Assembly (NCBI GenBank): GCA_025941565.1
Contig: JAPCYN010000010.1
Coordinates: 17,243 to 81,242 of the forward strand
DNA length: 64,000 bases
Direction: 5' to 3'
Source: Legionella sp. 515359
GTDB lineage: Bacteria > Pseudomonadota > Gammaproteobacteria > Legionellales > Legionellaceae
Part shown: piece by piece, positions 17,006 through 26,285 of the stretch
Position numbering within the stretch: the stretch's first letter is position 1
How the letters are laid out: every line of letters starts with the position of its first letter
Program-made: the position numbers and the translations under genes
The notes under the pieces: model-generated
Told to the model about the DNA's origin: nothing
The model's database searches: none
The model's input: the letters and a program-made list of their open reading frames with translations, nothing else

Positions 17006-18372
17006 AAAAAGGCCTTTACTAACTGGGTTGCCAGACCCGTATAGTTTTCTGGTGTGAGTTTGATTAGTTGTTCTTTAGCTTCATCCGGTATTGAGAGTCC
17101 CTTAATGAATTGCTTGAGGCTTTGCTCATCAATTCCTTGTCCACGAGTTAACGATTTTAATTGTTCATAAGCATTGGGTACATTATAGCGACGCATCAAG
17201 GTTTGTACTGCTTCAGCCAACACCTCCCAATTTGCTTTTAAATCTTCTTGTAAAGCGCGCTTATTGATTTGTAATTTATCATTACCTTTAGCGAGGGACA
17301 GATAAGCGATGAGGCTATAGGAAAACGCCATACCGATATTACGCAATACGGTAGAGTCAGATAAATCACGCTGCAGTCGTGATTGAGTGAGTTTATTCGC
17401 AAAATGAATGAAAAGGGCGTTCGCCATCCCTAAATTTCCTTCCGCATTTTCAAAATCAATGGGATTTACTTTATGGGGCATAGTGGATGAACCGACTTCT
17501 TCCGCTACCGTTTTTTGTTTAAAGTAGCCAAGAGAAATGTAACTCCAGATATCCTGAGTATAATCGAGCAAAATATTATTAATACGTACCATTATTTGTG
17601 ATACTTCGGCCAGGCCATCATGTGGCTCGATTTGTGTCGTATAGGCATTAAAGGATAGGCCCAGGGATGTAACAAAGTTGGCACAGTGTTTGCGCCAGTC
17701 TACCTCGGGGTAAGCGATAACATGAGCGTTATAATTTCCCACCGCACCATTGAATTTACCAGGAATCAAGACTTCGCATAATTGCTGCTGCGGTCTTTTA
17801 AGGCGAGCAACAAAATTGACAAGCTCTTTCCCCATGGTTGTAGGTGTTGCTGGTTGGCCATGTGTTCTGGATAACATAGGTACATCAGCGTGCTGCTTTC
17901 CAAGCAGAGTAATGCCTCCCATGATTTCAGCAAGCGTTGGTTGAATAACCTGGGCAATTGCCTGTTTTACCATTAAAGCATAAGCTAAATTATTGATGTC
18001 TTCTGAAGTACAAGCAAAATGAATAAACGCAGTAATTGCTTTCAAACTGGCTTGATGCTGGAATTTGTCTTTTAGGTAATACTCTATTGCTTTAACATCG
18101 TGATTGGTTTGCCGCTCAAACTCTTTAATTTTGATGGCTTCTGCTTCATCAAAATTGGCAATAAGATTATTGAGGAACTCTTTAGCTTTCTGATCCAATT
18201 TGGGAACCTCAGAAATAGCATCATTAGCTGCTAAAGATTCAAGCCAGCGGATTTCTACGGTCAGGCGAAAATAAATTAAGGCAAATTCGCTAAAATAAGG
18301 ACTCAAAGCCCGTGTTTTATTAATATAACGTCCGTCGATCGGAGAGATCGCATTTAAAGCAGTAAGAGTCAT
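17002..18372 (-). CDS. purB: Adenylosuccinate lyase PurB
   Basis: Cleaves SAICAR and adenylosuccinate, releasing fumarate, in purine synthesis. The 456-aa protein has the fumarase/aspartase superfamily signature SSTMPHKVNP at 295-304, the catalytic His in LSRTHGQPATPTT (168-180), and the E. coli-like start LTALNAISPIDGRYINKT. It is the first gene of the purB-nadB-nadA string, with a 4-base overlap to nadB. Fumarate, the purB product, lies at the metabolic border of the aspartate pathway, but the link to nadB may be only positional. Confidence 0.97.
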   Translation of the reverse strand: MTLTALNAISPIDGRYINKTRALSPYFSEFALIYFRLTVEIRWLESLAANDAISEVPKLDQKAKEFLNNLIANFDEAEAIKIKEFERQTNHDVKAIEYYLKDKFQHQASLKAITAFIHFACTSEDINNLAYALMVKQAIAQVIQPTLAEIMGGITLLGKQHADVPMLSRTHGQPATPTTMGKELVNFVARLKRPQQQLCEVLIPGKFNGAVGNYNAHVIAYPEVDWRKHCANFVTSLGLSFNAYTTQIEPHDGLAEVSQIMVRINNILLDYTQDIWSYISLGYFKQKTVAEEVGSSTMPHKVNPIDFENAEGNLGMANALFIHFANKLTQSRLQRDLSDSTVLRNIGMAFSYSLIAYLSLAKGNDKLQINKRALQEDLKANWEVLAEAVQTLMRRYNVPNAYEQLKSLTRGQGIDEQSLKQFIKGLSIPDEAKEQLIKLTPENYTGLATQLVKAFL

Positions 18373-18481
18373 AAGCAGCTAGCCCTAATGGTAAAGCACA
18401 TATAATATTAGATGCGCGAGCAGATGTGAATTAAAGTGAGGAATTTTATCAGAAAACTGATATTTTTTTAATATATTTGTG

Positions 18482-18487
18482 TATAAT
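18482..18487 (+). promoter_or_regulatory. Extended -10 promoter element for the sulP gene
   Basis: TGTGTATAATGAT contains a perfect TATAAT preceded by TG in the extended -10 position. It is 34 bases before the ATG at 18521, so a transcript would start near 18494. This argues that the more upstream GTG at 18479 is not used. Confidence 0.6.
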
Positions 18488-18520
18488 GATCTCATTTTTA
18501 AAAATAAGTCACAGCATTTT

Positions 18521-20158
18521 ATGAAAACCATCATTGAATCGTATCAAGCAGGCCTGTTTCACAAGAAATATTGGGTACAAAATATCATCTCAGGAATTAT
18601 CGTCGGTGTTGTTGCCTTGCCTTTAGCAATGGCATTTGCCATTGCTTCAGGTGTTCGACCGGAACAAGGTATTTATACCGCTATTATTGCGGGCTTGATC
18701 GTTTCAATTATGGGGGGAAGCCGGTTACAAATTGCAGGCCCTACCGGTGCTTTTATTGTAGTACTTTCAGGTATTACTGCAAAATACGGTGTTGATGGTT
18801 TACAAATTTCAACCCTGCTTGCAGGGGTTATGTTATTATTTTTTGGTCTTGCTCGTTTAGGAGGCATTATTAAATTTATCCCTGCCCCGGTGATTATTGG
18901 TTTTACTGCGGGGATTGGTGTCGTGATTTGGGTTGGACAATGGCACTACTTTTTTGGTCTTCCTTCTGGAGGAAGTGGTCATTTTCATGAAAAGCTATGG
19001 TATTTATTACAGTCTTTTCCACAACTCAATCTTCCTACAACCATTTTGGGTTTTTTCTCACTGTTTTTAGTCATTTTTTCAAATAGAATTCCTGGAATAA
19101 AGCGCATCCCAGGTCCACTTGTGGCTCTATTGATCGTGACCGGATTGCAGTCAATCTATCATTTTTCCGGAGTTGCGACGATAGGCTCCTTATTTGGTGG
19201 AATTCCCCAAGGCTTACCGGAATTTAAATTGCCTAATCTGACAATAGATAGAGTTATTGAATTGATAGGGCCTGCTTTTACTATTGCGATGCTTGGTGCT
19301 ATAGAATCACTTTTATCTGCAGTTGTTGCTGATGGTATGGCAGGGACGAAACATAACTCCAATCAGGAGCTGGTAGGTCAAGGAATCGCTAACATTTTTG
19401 CGCCATTGTTTGGCGGGTTTGCAGCAACTGGAGCGATTGCACGTACGGCGACAAATATTCGTAATGGTGGTAATAGTCCTTTAGCAGGTATCATCCATAC
19501 ACTCACTTTAGTATTAATCATTCTTTTCTTGGCACCCTTGGCAGTAAACATACCCCTTACAGTGCTTGCTGCAATTTTGTTTGTTGTTGCCTGGAATATG
19601 AGTGAAGTAAAACATTTCATTAAATTAATCCAACGTGCTCCAAAAGCTGATGTGGTGATTTTGTTAGTAACTTTTTTCCTTACAGTGTTTGTTGATTTAG
19701 TCGTCGCGGTAAATATAGGGGTAATTATTGCCATACTGAATTTTATACGAGGTATGGCTACCAGTGTTGAAGTGCAGCAAATGACTCAAGAAGAATTAGC
19801 ACATGAATTGGCACGACAAAATATGGAAACCTTACCGGATGGAGTATTGGTATATGCTGTAGAAGGGCCCTTTTTCTTTGGCGCAGCAGAAGCATTTCAA
19901 CATGCTTTAGCGGTTACCCATACCGATCCCAAGACGTTAATCATTCGAATGCGTTGGGTACCTTTTATGGATGTCACTGGGTTACAAACTTTAGAAGAAG
20001 TTATCGAAGATTTACAGGAACGTAAAGTGAGAGTGATTTTAAGTGGTGCCAACCCACGCGTAGAAGAAAAACTGCGTAAAGGCGGTATTATTAAACTTCT
20101 GGGAGATGCAAATTTCCATAAAGAGTTTTCTCACGCTTTAGTTGCATGTAATGCATAA
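18521..20158 (+). CDS. SulP family anion transporter with STAS domain
   Basis: 545 aa inner membrane transporter of the SLC26/SulP family. The membrane part (about 25-400) contains VALPLAMAFAIASGVRPEQG, GGSRLQIAGPTGAFIV and TGAIARTATNIRNGGNSPLAG, typical of bacterial SulP proteins. The C-terminal STAS domain (about 425-545) includes VEGPFFFGAAEAF and WVPFMDVTGLQTLEEVI. Substrates of this family are sulfate, bicarbonate or dicarboxylates; sequence alone does not decide. No carbonic anhydrase gene is adjacent. Start chosen by the promoter element upstream. Confidence 0.88.
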   Translation: MKTIIESYQAGLFHKKYWVQNIISGIIVGVVALPLAMAFAIASGVRPEQGIYTAIIAGLIVSIMGGSRLQIAGPTGAFIVVLSGITAKYGVDGLQISTLLAGVMLLFFGLARLGGIIKFIPAPVIIGFTAGIGVVIWVGQWHYFFGLPSGGSGHFHEKLWYLLQSFPQLNLPTTILGFFSLFLVIFSNRIPGIKRIPGPLVALLIVTGLQSIYHFSGVATIGSLFGGIPQGLPEFKLPNLTIDRVIELIGPAFTIAMLGAIESLLSAVVADGMAGTKHNSNQELVGQGIANIFAPLFGGFAATGAIARTATNIRNGGNSPLAGIIHTLTLVLIILFLAPLAVNIPLTVLAAILFVVAWNMSEVKHFIKLIQRAPKADVVILLVTFFLTVFVDLVVAVNIGVIIAILNFIRGMATSVEVQQMTQEELAHELARQNMETLPDGVLVYAVEGPFFFGAAEAFQHALAVTHTDPKTLIIRMRWVPFMDVTGLQTLEEVIEDLQERKVRVILSGANPRVEEKLRKGGIIKLLGDANFHKEFSHALVACNA

Positions 20159-20192
20159 CCTTTCTTTTCTTATAAGTACTTATGCCCCGGGT

Positions 20193-20212
20193 TAAATGAA
20201 ACGTTTCATTTA
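20193..20212. promoter_or_regulatory. 20-bp perfect palindrome with a Cra/LacI-type core
   Basis: TAAATGAAAC followed by GTTTCATTTA, a perfect palindrome 105 bases before ppsA and 34 after the sulP-family gene. Its centre, TGAAACGTTTCA (20197-20208), equals the classical operator of the E. coli LacI-family regulator Cra (FruR), whose activated targets include ppsA. Flanking CCCC and GGGG could extend it as an RNA hairpin, so a terminator role for the upstream gene is also possible, though no T run follows. Confidence 0.5.
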
Positions 20213-20281
20213 TTCTGGGGGGTATGACTCATGTTTTTCTGACAAATAAAGTTTCTAATTCCCATAGCCGCACATTTTCAG

Positions 20282-20300
20282 TAAAATGATTATCATTTTA
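20282..20300. promoter_or_regulatory. Fur-box-like 19-bp palindrome before ppsA
   Basis: TAAAATGAT-T-ATCATTTTA is a perfect inverted repeat with a one-base centre, 17 bases before the ppsA ATG. It agrees with the classical Fur box (GATAATGATAATCATTATC) at 14 of 19 positions, counted by eye. Confidence 0.5.
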
Positions 20301-20316
20301 TGCGCTTGGGGTAGTT

Positions 20317-22695
20317 ATGACGGTCAAAACACATATTATTGATTTAGCACATCTTGGCATGCACGACCTGGAGCAGGTTGGTGGCAAAAATGCTTCTCTT
20401 GGAGAGATGATCAGTCATTTATCCTCAGCAGGAGTATCTGTTCCTGGCGGGTTTGCAACAACGGCGGATTCATTCAGAGAGTTTTTGTCTCAAGATAATT
20501 TAGATAAAAAAATCTATGCAAAATTAGCGAACTTGGATGCAGACAATGTGCAGCAATTAGCTGTTGTTGGGAAAGAAATCAGAGAAATGATCGTTAATAC
20601 GCCATTTACTCCTGACTTTGAACGTGCAGTGAGGACCGCATACAAACAGCTGTCGGACTCTATAGGCCATGATAATTTTAGTGTTGCGGTACGTTCATCA
20701 GCGACAGCAGAAGATTTACCTGATGCATCATTCGCGGGTCAACAAGAAACTTTTTTAAATGTAAAAGGAATTGATGAGGTTTTACTTTCGATAAAGCATG
20801 TTTTCGCATCACTGTTCAATGATCGAGCAATCACTTATCGTACACATCATGAGTTTGCTCACCACGAAGTTGCCTTATCTGCAGGTATTCAACAGATGGT
20901 CCGTAGTGATTTAGCTGTAAGTGGTGTGATGTTTACCATGGATACGGAGTCAGGTTTTGACCAGGTAGTATTTATCACTTCATCGTATGGCTTGGGTGAG
21001 ATGGTCGTTCAGGGAGCAGTCAACCCCGATGAATATTATGTGCATAAACCTGGAGTTCAAGCCGGTAGGCCTGCAGTTATTCGTAGAAATCTGGGCAGTA
21101 AAGCCTTGAAGATGGTTTATTGTGATGACCCCAGCAAGCTACAAAGAGTCAAAACGGTAGAGGTTGAAGCAAAAGAGCGATTGCTCTTTTCTCTAACCCC
21201 AAGCGAAGTGGAAAGTTTGGCTCGTCAAGCCATGATTATTGAGAAGCATTATGGTCGGCCAATGGATATAGAGTGGGCAAAAGATGGTTTAAATGGCCAA
21301 TTATATATTCTGCAAGCCCGCCCCGAAACAGTAAAAAGCCGAGATAATAAACAAATATTGGAACGTTACACCTTGCAACAAAAGGGTGATGTGTTGGCCG
21401 AAGGGCGAAGTATAGGACAACGTATCGGTCAGGGTAAGGCAAGGATTATTAAAGATGTTAGCGAAATGGACCGTGTGCAACCTGGTGATGTATTGATTTC
21501 AGATATGACGGATCCCGATTGGGAACCGGTAATGAAACGCGCTGCGGCCATTGTGACTAATCGTGGCGGTAGGACGTGTCATGCAGCCATTATTGCTCGT
21601 GAGTTGGGTATTCCTGCTGTAGTAGGATGCGGTGATGCCACAAAAACCATACGTGATGGCGATGAGGTGACCGTCAGTTGCGCTGAAGGAGATAGTGGTT
21701 ATGTTTATGCTGGTTTGTTACCGTATGAGCGAGTGCATCTTGATGTAGAAACGATGCCTGAATTACCGATGAAAATCATGTTGAATGTAGGTAATCCCGA
21801 ACGGGCTTTTACCTTTCAATCCATTCCCAACTCGGGAGTAGGTTTAGCGCGTCTGGAGTTTTTAATTTCCAATACTATTGGCATTCATCCACGTGCATTA
21901 CTTGATTTTGACCGTTTGAAAGATAATGAATTAAAACAGTTTATTACTGAAAAAACAGCTGCTTATGCTTCTCCTGTTGAATATTACATTGAGCGATTAA
22001 AAGAAGGAATTGCAACTATTGCTGCTGCATTTTATCCCAAACCCGTCATTGTGCGACTGTCAGATTTTAAATCAAATGAATATGCAAATCTTGTCGGCGG
22101 TAGCTTATATGAGCCGCATGAAGAAAACCCAATGCTGGGTTTTAGAGGCGCATCGCGTTATGTTTCCGAATCGTTTGCAGAGTGTTTTGCTTTGGAATGT
22201 AAAGCGGTACGACGAGTTCGTGAAGAAATGGGTTTAACTAACGTAGAAGTGATGATTCCCTTCGTACGGACCGTCACGGAGGCCAGTAATGTAATTCAGG
22301 TTTTAAAGCAACATGGGCTTGAGCGAGGCAAGCATGGCTTACGAGTGATTATGATGTGTGAAGTACCTTCTAATGCATTGTTAGCCAAAGAATTTTTAGA
22401 ATATTTTGATGGTTTTTCTATAGGGTCGAATGACTTAACTCAGTTGACATTAGGTTTAGATAGGGATTCGGGATTGATTGCAGCTCAATTTGATGAGCGT
22501 AATGATGCAGTGAAGATTTTATTGCATATGGCAATTTCGGCGTGTAAAAAGGCTAATAAATATATAGGTATTTGTGGCCAAGGTCCTTCAGACCATCAGG
22601 ATTTCGCTCAATGGTTAATGAAAGAAGGAATAGAGAGCGTCTCACTTAATCCAGACTCTGTTTTGGAAACATGTTTATTTTTGGCAAAGCAATAG
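20317..22695 (+). CDS. ppsA: Phosphoenolpyruvate synthase
   Basis: Makes PEP from pyruvate, ATP and water, the entry to gluconeogenesis, which suits an amino-acid-fed organism that turns serine into pyruvate (sdaA in this window). The 792-aa protein has the N-terminal ATP-grasp domain ([11 protein letters not shown] at 21-31, [20 protein letters not shown]), the swivelling phosphohistidine domain with [14 protein letters not shown] (catalytic His422), and the C-terminal PEP/pyruvate barrel ([36 protein letters not shown]). GGGGTAG lies before the ATG. Two palindromes lie upstream (20193-20212 and 20282-20300). Confidence 0.97.
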   Translation: MTVKTHIIDLAHLGMHDLEQVGGKNASLGEMISHLSSAGVSVPGGFATTADSFREFLSQDNLDKKIYAKLANLDADNVQQLAVVGKEIREMIVNTPFTPDFERAVRTAYKQLSDSIGHDNFSVAVRSSATAEDLPDASFAGQQETFLNVKGIDEVLLSIKHVFASLFNDRAITYRTHHEFAHHEVALSAGIQQMVRSDLAVSGVMFTMDTESGFDQVVFITSSYGLGEMVVQGAVNPDEYYVHKPGVQAGRPAVIRRNLGSKALKMVYCDDPSKLQRVKTVEVEAKERLLFSLTPSEVESLARQAMIIEKHYGRPMDIEWAKDGLNGQLYILQARPETVKSRDNKQILERYTLQQKGDVLAEGRSIGQRIGQGKARIIKDVSEMDRVQPGDVLISDMTDPDWEPVMKRAAAIVTNRGGRTCHAAIIARELGIPAVVGCGDATKTIRDGDEVTVSCAEGDSGYVYAGLLPYERVHLDVETMPELPMKIMLNVGNPERAFTFQSIPNSGVGLARLEFLISNTIGIHPRALLDFDRLKDNELKQFITEKTAAYASPVEYYIERLKEGIATIAAAFYPKPVIVRLSDFKSNEYANLVGGSLYEPHEENPMLGFRGASRYVSESFAECFALECKAVRRVREEMGLTNVEVMIPFVRTVTEASNVIQVLKQHGLERGKHGLRVIMMCEVPSNALLAKEFLEYFDGFSIGSNDLTQLTLGLDRDSGLIAAQFDERNDAVKILLHMAISACKKANKYIGICGQGPSDHQDFAQWLMKEGIESVSLNPDSVLETCLFLAKQ

Positions 22696-22745
22696 AGCTA
22701 AATGGAATAACTGTAATGCCAGTAAGTCTGGGCTAAAAAAAGCAG

Positions 22746-22814
22746 CCTCCACTCTGTGGCTTGTCCGCAGAATCTAGAGTCTTTGGATCTTGCGGACATG
22801 CCGTCGGATGGAGG
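22746..22814. repeat. Palindromic repeat with CTTGTCCGC arms
   Basis: The left arm CCTCCACTCTGTGGCTTGTC... and the right arm read on the other strand (CCTCCATCCGACGGCATGTC...) match over about 29 bases, forming a long imperfect hairpin after ppsA. A related palindrome lies at 45753-45828. It may act as a terminator for ppsA and belongs to a dispersed repeat class. Confidence 0.6.
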
Positions 22815-22910
22815 AGGGTGAAATTTACCTGGACTTATTGATAAGTTACGAACAAATTGCTGGAGGGCTATTCTGCTCCAAACAGGCATCAAGTATTTTA
22901 GCGAGGTATA

Positions 22911-24353
22911 ATGCAGCATATAAAATGGTGGCTTCTTATTGCAGGAATATTTCCTGCAATGGCTTTTGCCTCAGCTGAGACTGATCATACGGATCCGGTT
23001 ACGTTTGTATTACTGGGCGTAACTACTATTTTTTTCTTTGCAATTATTGGTCGTTATACGGCGAGACGTTTGCATCAACCTAGTGTTCTGGGTGAATTGC
23101 TGATAGGGATTCTTGTTGGCAATTTATTCTATTATTACGGATTTCCTCTGGCTATTTTACTAAGAGAAGGTTCTGCAATTTTTGATGCAGTCAGGGAAAT
23201 ACTGCAAGGAGTACCGTTAAATCAGGCAGTCACTTCGGTTATTCCCAACCCAAGTTATGCACAGCAAGTTGTAGGTGCATTAAGTGGGCCTCATGGTGCT
23301 GATTTTTTGAAGATTGCTTATATTGTTGATATTTTTTCAAGATATGGCGTTATTTTTCTTCTCTTTATGGTCGGTTTGGAAAGCTCAATAGAAGAAATGA
23401 AGCATACAGGCCGTGATTCATTAGTTGTGGCCTTAATTGGCGTGCTTGCGCCTATGCTGTTGGGTTTTGGCGTAGCTTATATATTGATGCCCAATGAGTC
23501 CTATCAAGCCGATTTATTTATTGCTGCCACCCTGAGTGCGACGAGTATAGGAATTACCGCACGGGTACTGACCGAAATGAAAAAATTACGCACCAGAGAA
23601 GCAAAAATCATTTTGGGTGCAGCGATGATGGATGATGTATTGGGCCTGATTATCTTGGCTGTGGTCAGTTCTTTGGTAATTAGTGGCGCAGTAGATATGA
23701 TGGTCGTACTGCGTATTATTGTGAGTGCGCTGTTGTTTTTTGCAGGTGCTCTGTTTTTAGGCCCGATTGTTTTACGCAGAGCAATTCATTTTTTCCGTTT
23801 TCTTGAGCCTTGGGAAGCAAAATTATTTATTTCTTTTATATTTATTATGACTCTTTCATGGCTCGCCTCTGTGCTTCAACTTGCAACAATTATTGGTGCA
23901 TTTACAGCGGGGATAATTCTTCATGATGATTATTTTGATGGTCTACCCCTGAGCCAACAAGAAAATCGTAGTATTTATCACTTATTATCGCCGTTGGAAT
24001 CAATATTGGCGCCTATGTTTTTTATTGTGATTGGCATTCAGGTTAAATTAGAGTGCTTTTATCATTTAAATGTAATTATTTTGGCGAGTGGTTTAATCCT
24101 TGCTGCGGTGGCTGGAAAAATACTCTGTGGGTATGGGGCACGACCTTCAGATGATCGACTGCTTATTGGTATAGGTATGTTACCTCGTGGTGAAGTAGGT
24201 TTGGTTTTCGCGTCTATTGGTCGAACCTTGGGTGTTATTTCAGATGATTTATTTTCTGCAATCGTTTTAATGGTTATGGTTACTACTTTTATTGCTCCGG
24301 TTTTATTAAAAGCACGTTATACGAAAAAGAAGAGGAAACCTGTGCATGAGTAA
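22911..24353 (+). CDS. CPA2-family cation:proton antiporter
   Basis: 480-aa membrane protein of the Kef/CPA2 family, with about 12-13 hydrophobic segments. An N-terminal signal-like segment is followed by FAIIGRYTARRLHQPSVLGE and the family's GELLIGILVGN. Membrane segment ADLFIAATLSATSIGITARV and the acidic pair MMDDVLGLIIL lie at the ion-binding centre; LPRGEVGLVFASIGRT is near the end. There is no C-terminal TrkA-N domain, so it is a NapA-like Na+ or K+/H+ exchanger rather than KefB/C. It overlaps nadC by 8 bases. Ion specificity is unknown. Confidence 0.85.
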   Translation: MQHIKWWLLIAGIFPAMAFASAETDHTDPVTFVLLGVTTIFFFAIIGRYTARRLHQPSVLGELLIGILVGNLFYYYGFPLAILLREGSAIFDAVREILQGVPLNQAVTSVIPNPSYAQQVVGALSGPHGADFLKIAYIVDIFSRYGVIFLLFMVGLESSIEEMKHTGRDSLVVALIGVLAPMLLGFGVAYILMPNESYQADLFIAATLSATSIGITARVLTEMKKLRTREAKIILGAAMMDDVLGLIILAVVSSLVISGAVDMMVVLRIIVSALLFFAGALFLGPIVLRRAIHFFRFLEPWEAKLFISFIFIMTLSWLASVLQLATIIGAFTAGIILHDDYFDGLPLSQQENRSIYHLLSPLESILAPMFFIVIGIQVKLECFYHLNVIILASGLILAAVAGKILCGYGARPSDDRLLIGIGMLPRGEVGLVFASIGRTLGVISDDLFSAIVLMVMVTTFIAPVLLKARYTKKKRKPVHE

Positions 24354-25197
24354 ATCTCCTTTACCGATAGAACAAATAGAAACCGATGTAACTCGTGCAT
24401 TACATGAGGATATAGGCGGTGGTGATGTGACTGCAACCTTGTTATCTGCCCATCTTCAGGCTGAGGCAGAAATTATTTCTCGGGAACCTATGGTGGTATG
24501 TGGTCAATCTTGGGTTAATGAAGTATTCAAGCAACTTGATGAGCAAATCAAACTGGAGTGGCATGTTGCCGAAGGGGAATGGTTAGCATCCCCATCGATT
24601 CTATGTACTTTATATGGCTCAGCAAGAACTATCTTAACTGGCGAACGCACTGCCTTAAATTTTTTACAAACTCTTTCGGCTACAGCAACACAAACGCATC
24701 ATTATGTGCAAAAGCTTCACGGCACTCAGACTCGATTACTGGATACGCGTAAAACGCTTCCTGGATTAAGAGTTGCGCAAAAATATGCAGTGACTTGTGG
24801 AGGTGGCTTTAATCACCGGATGGGGCTTTATGATGCCGTTTTAATTAAAGAAAATCATATCAAAGCCTGTGGTTCAGTAGCTCAGGCGGTTTCTTTGGCA
24901 AGAATGAACCAAAAAAATATTTTAGTTGAGGTGGAAGTCGAAACGTTGGATGAATTGCGGGAAGCAATTTGCGCTCACCCTGATAGAATCATGTTGGATA
25001 ATTTTAGTCAGGACATGCTTGAAAAAGCGGTTAGAATGAATAAACCAAAACATTGTACTTTAGAGGTGTCTGGAGGAGTTACTTTGGAAAATATTGCTGC
25101 AATAGGTCAATTAGGTGTTGATTTCATTTCCGTTGGTGCGATTACCAAATCGATTCAAGCCATAGACTTAAGTCTACTTATTAGGAACATTTCATGA
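24346..25197 (+). CDS. nadC: Nicotinate-nucleotide pyrophosphorylase (quinolinate phosphoribosyltransferase)
   Basis: Converts quinolinate and PRPP to nicotinate mononucleotide, using the product of NadA. The 283-aa protein carries RTALNFLQTLSATAT, DTRKTLPGLR, KYAVTCGGGFNHRMGLYDAVLIKENHI and LEVSGGVTLENI, all hallmarks of the family. It overlaps the antiporter gene before it (8 bases) and the murG-like gene after it (4 bases), so it belongs to a coupled string separate from nadA/nadB, which lie 7 kb away on the other strand. Confidence 0.97.
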   Translation: MSKSPLPIEQIETDVTRALHEDIGGGDVTATLLSAHLQAEAEIISREPMVVCGQSWVNEVFKQLDEQIKLEWHVAEGEWLASPSILCTLYGSARTILTGERTALNFLQTLSATATQTHHYVQKLHGTQTRLLDTRKTLPGLRVAQKYAVTCGGGFNHRMGLYDAVLIKENHIKACGSVAQAVSLARMNQKNILVEVEVETLDELREAICAHPDRIMLDNFSQDMLEKAVRMNKPKHCTLEVSGGVTLENIAAIGQLGVDFISVGAITKSIQAIDLSLLIRNIS

Positions 25198-26285
25198 TGC
25201 CAATTATTGTTTTCACGGGAGGAGGCACTGCTGGACATGTAGCGCCTAATATAGCGTTAATACGTGAATTTAACCATAAAAGTTGGGAAATTGCCTATAT
25301 TGGTTCCGTTCATGGTATTGAAAAGCAGATGATAGAACCCCTCAAAGTCCCATTTTATGGTATAAGCAGTGGCAAATTACGTCGGTATTTTAGTTTAAAA
25401 AACGTGTTAGATCCTTTTAAGATCGTACTGGGTATTGTGCAATCTTTTTTCTTGCTTAATAAGTTAAAGCCCGATGTAGTCTTTTCTAAAGGCGGTTTTG
25501 TCGCATTTCCGGTTGTAGTGGGTGCTTGGTTAAATCGGATTCCTGTTGTTGCTCATGAATCGGATATGAGTCCTGGACTTGCCAATCGACTCTGTTTTCC
25601 TTTTGTTAATAAAATTTGTTTGACTTTCGAAGCAGGGAAAAAGCATTTTAAAAAACAAGATAAAATAGAAGTAACCGGTACCCCTATTCGAGAACAATTG
25701 TTTGCTGGTAATAGCGACCGTGGGCTTGAGTTATGTGGATTTAATACCGATAAACCTTGTCTCCTGGTTATAGGCGGCAGTTTGGGAGCCGGTTCCATCA
25801 ATCGGAGCATTCGTGATGCTTTGCCTCAATTAACTAAGGAATATCAAGTTATTCATATATGCGGAAAAGGAAAATTGGACCCCTCTTTAATTGATAGGAA
25901 AGAGTACAAGCAATTTGAATATGTTAATGAAGAATTGGCTGATTTATTTGCTGCGGCATCAATTGTTGTTTCACGAGCCGGCGCTAATTCTCTTTATGAA
26001 ATCTTGGCTCTAGGCAAACCTCATATCCTCATTCCTTTACCGGCTGAGGTTAGTCGGGGAGATCAAATCCAAAATGCCCGATATTTTCAAAAATTGGGCA
26101 TTAGTCTTGTGATTGAAGATAATACTTTGAATGCAGAAACTTTACTGCAGGCTTTACATGAACTGGAGAATAATAAAAAGGATATTAATAATAAAATCAA
26201 TGCACTAAATATTAAGTCGGCTACAGATCAAATCGTAGCGATCATTGAGGAGCAAGTTCATGTTCAATCCGCAAGCACTGTATGA
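25194..26285 (+). CDS. MurG-like N-acetylglucosaminyltransferase, Firmicute type
   Basis: 363 aa, GT28 family. The N-terminal GGGTAGHVAPN (9-19) and the C-terminal donor-site region (VVSRAGANSLYEILALGKPHILIPLP) are those of MurG, which adds GlcNAc to lipid I to form lipid II at the inner membrane face. The long segments GIEKQMIEPLKVPFYGISSG, PDVVFSKGGFVAFPVVV and VVAHESDMSPGLANRL read like Bacillus/Clostridium MurG rather than the gammaproteobacterial enzyme (which has MVMGTGGHIFPGLA). It is not in a cell-division cluster. This is probably a second, transferred copy acting in peptidoglycan or glycolipid synthesis. Two ATG codons are adjacent; either could start it. Confidence 0.85.
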   Translation: MMPIIVFTGGGTAGHVAPNIALIREFNHKSWEIAYIGSVHGIEKQMIEPLKVPFYGISSGKLRRYFSLKNVLDPFKIVLGIVQSFFLLNKLKPDVVFSKGGFVAFPVVVGAWLNRIPVVAHESDMSPGLANRLCFPFVNKICLTFEAGKKHFKKQDKIEVTGTPIREQLFAGNSDRGLELCGFNTDKPCLLVIGGSLGAGSINRSIRDALPQLTKEYQVIHICGKGKLDPSLIDRKEYKQFEYVNEELADLFAAASIVVSRAGANSLYEILALGKPHILIPLPAEVSRGDQIQNARYFQKLGISLVIEDNTLNAETLLQALHELENNKKDINNKINALNIKSATDQIVAIIEEQVHVQSASTV

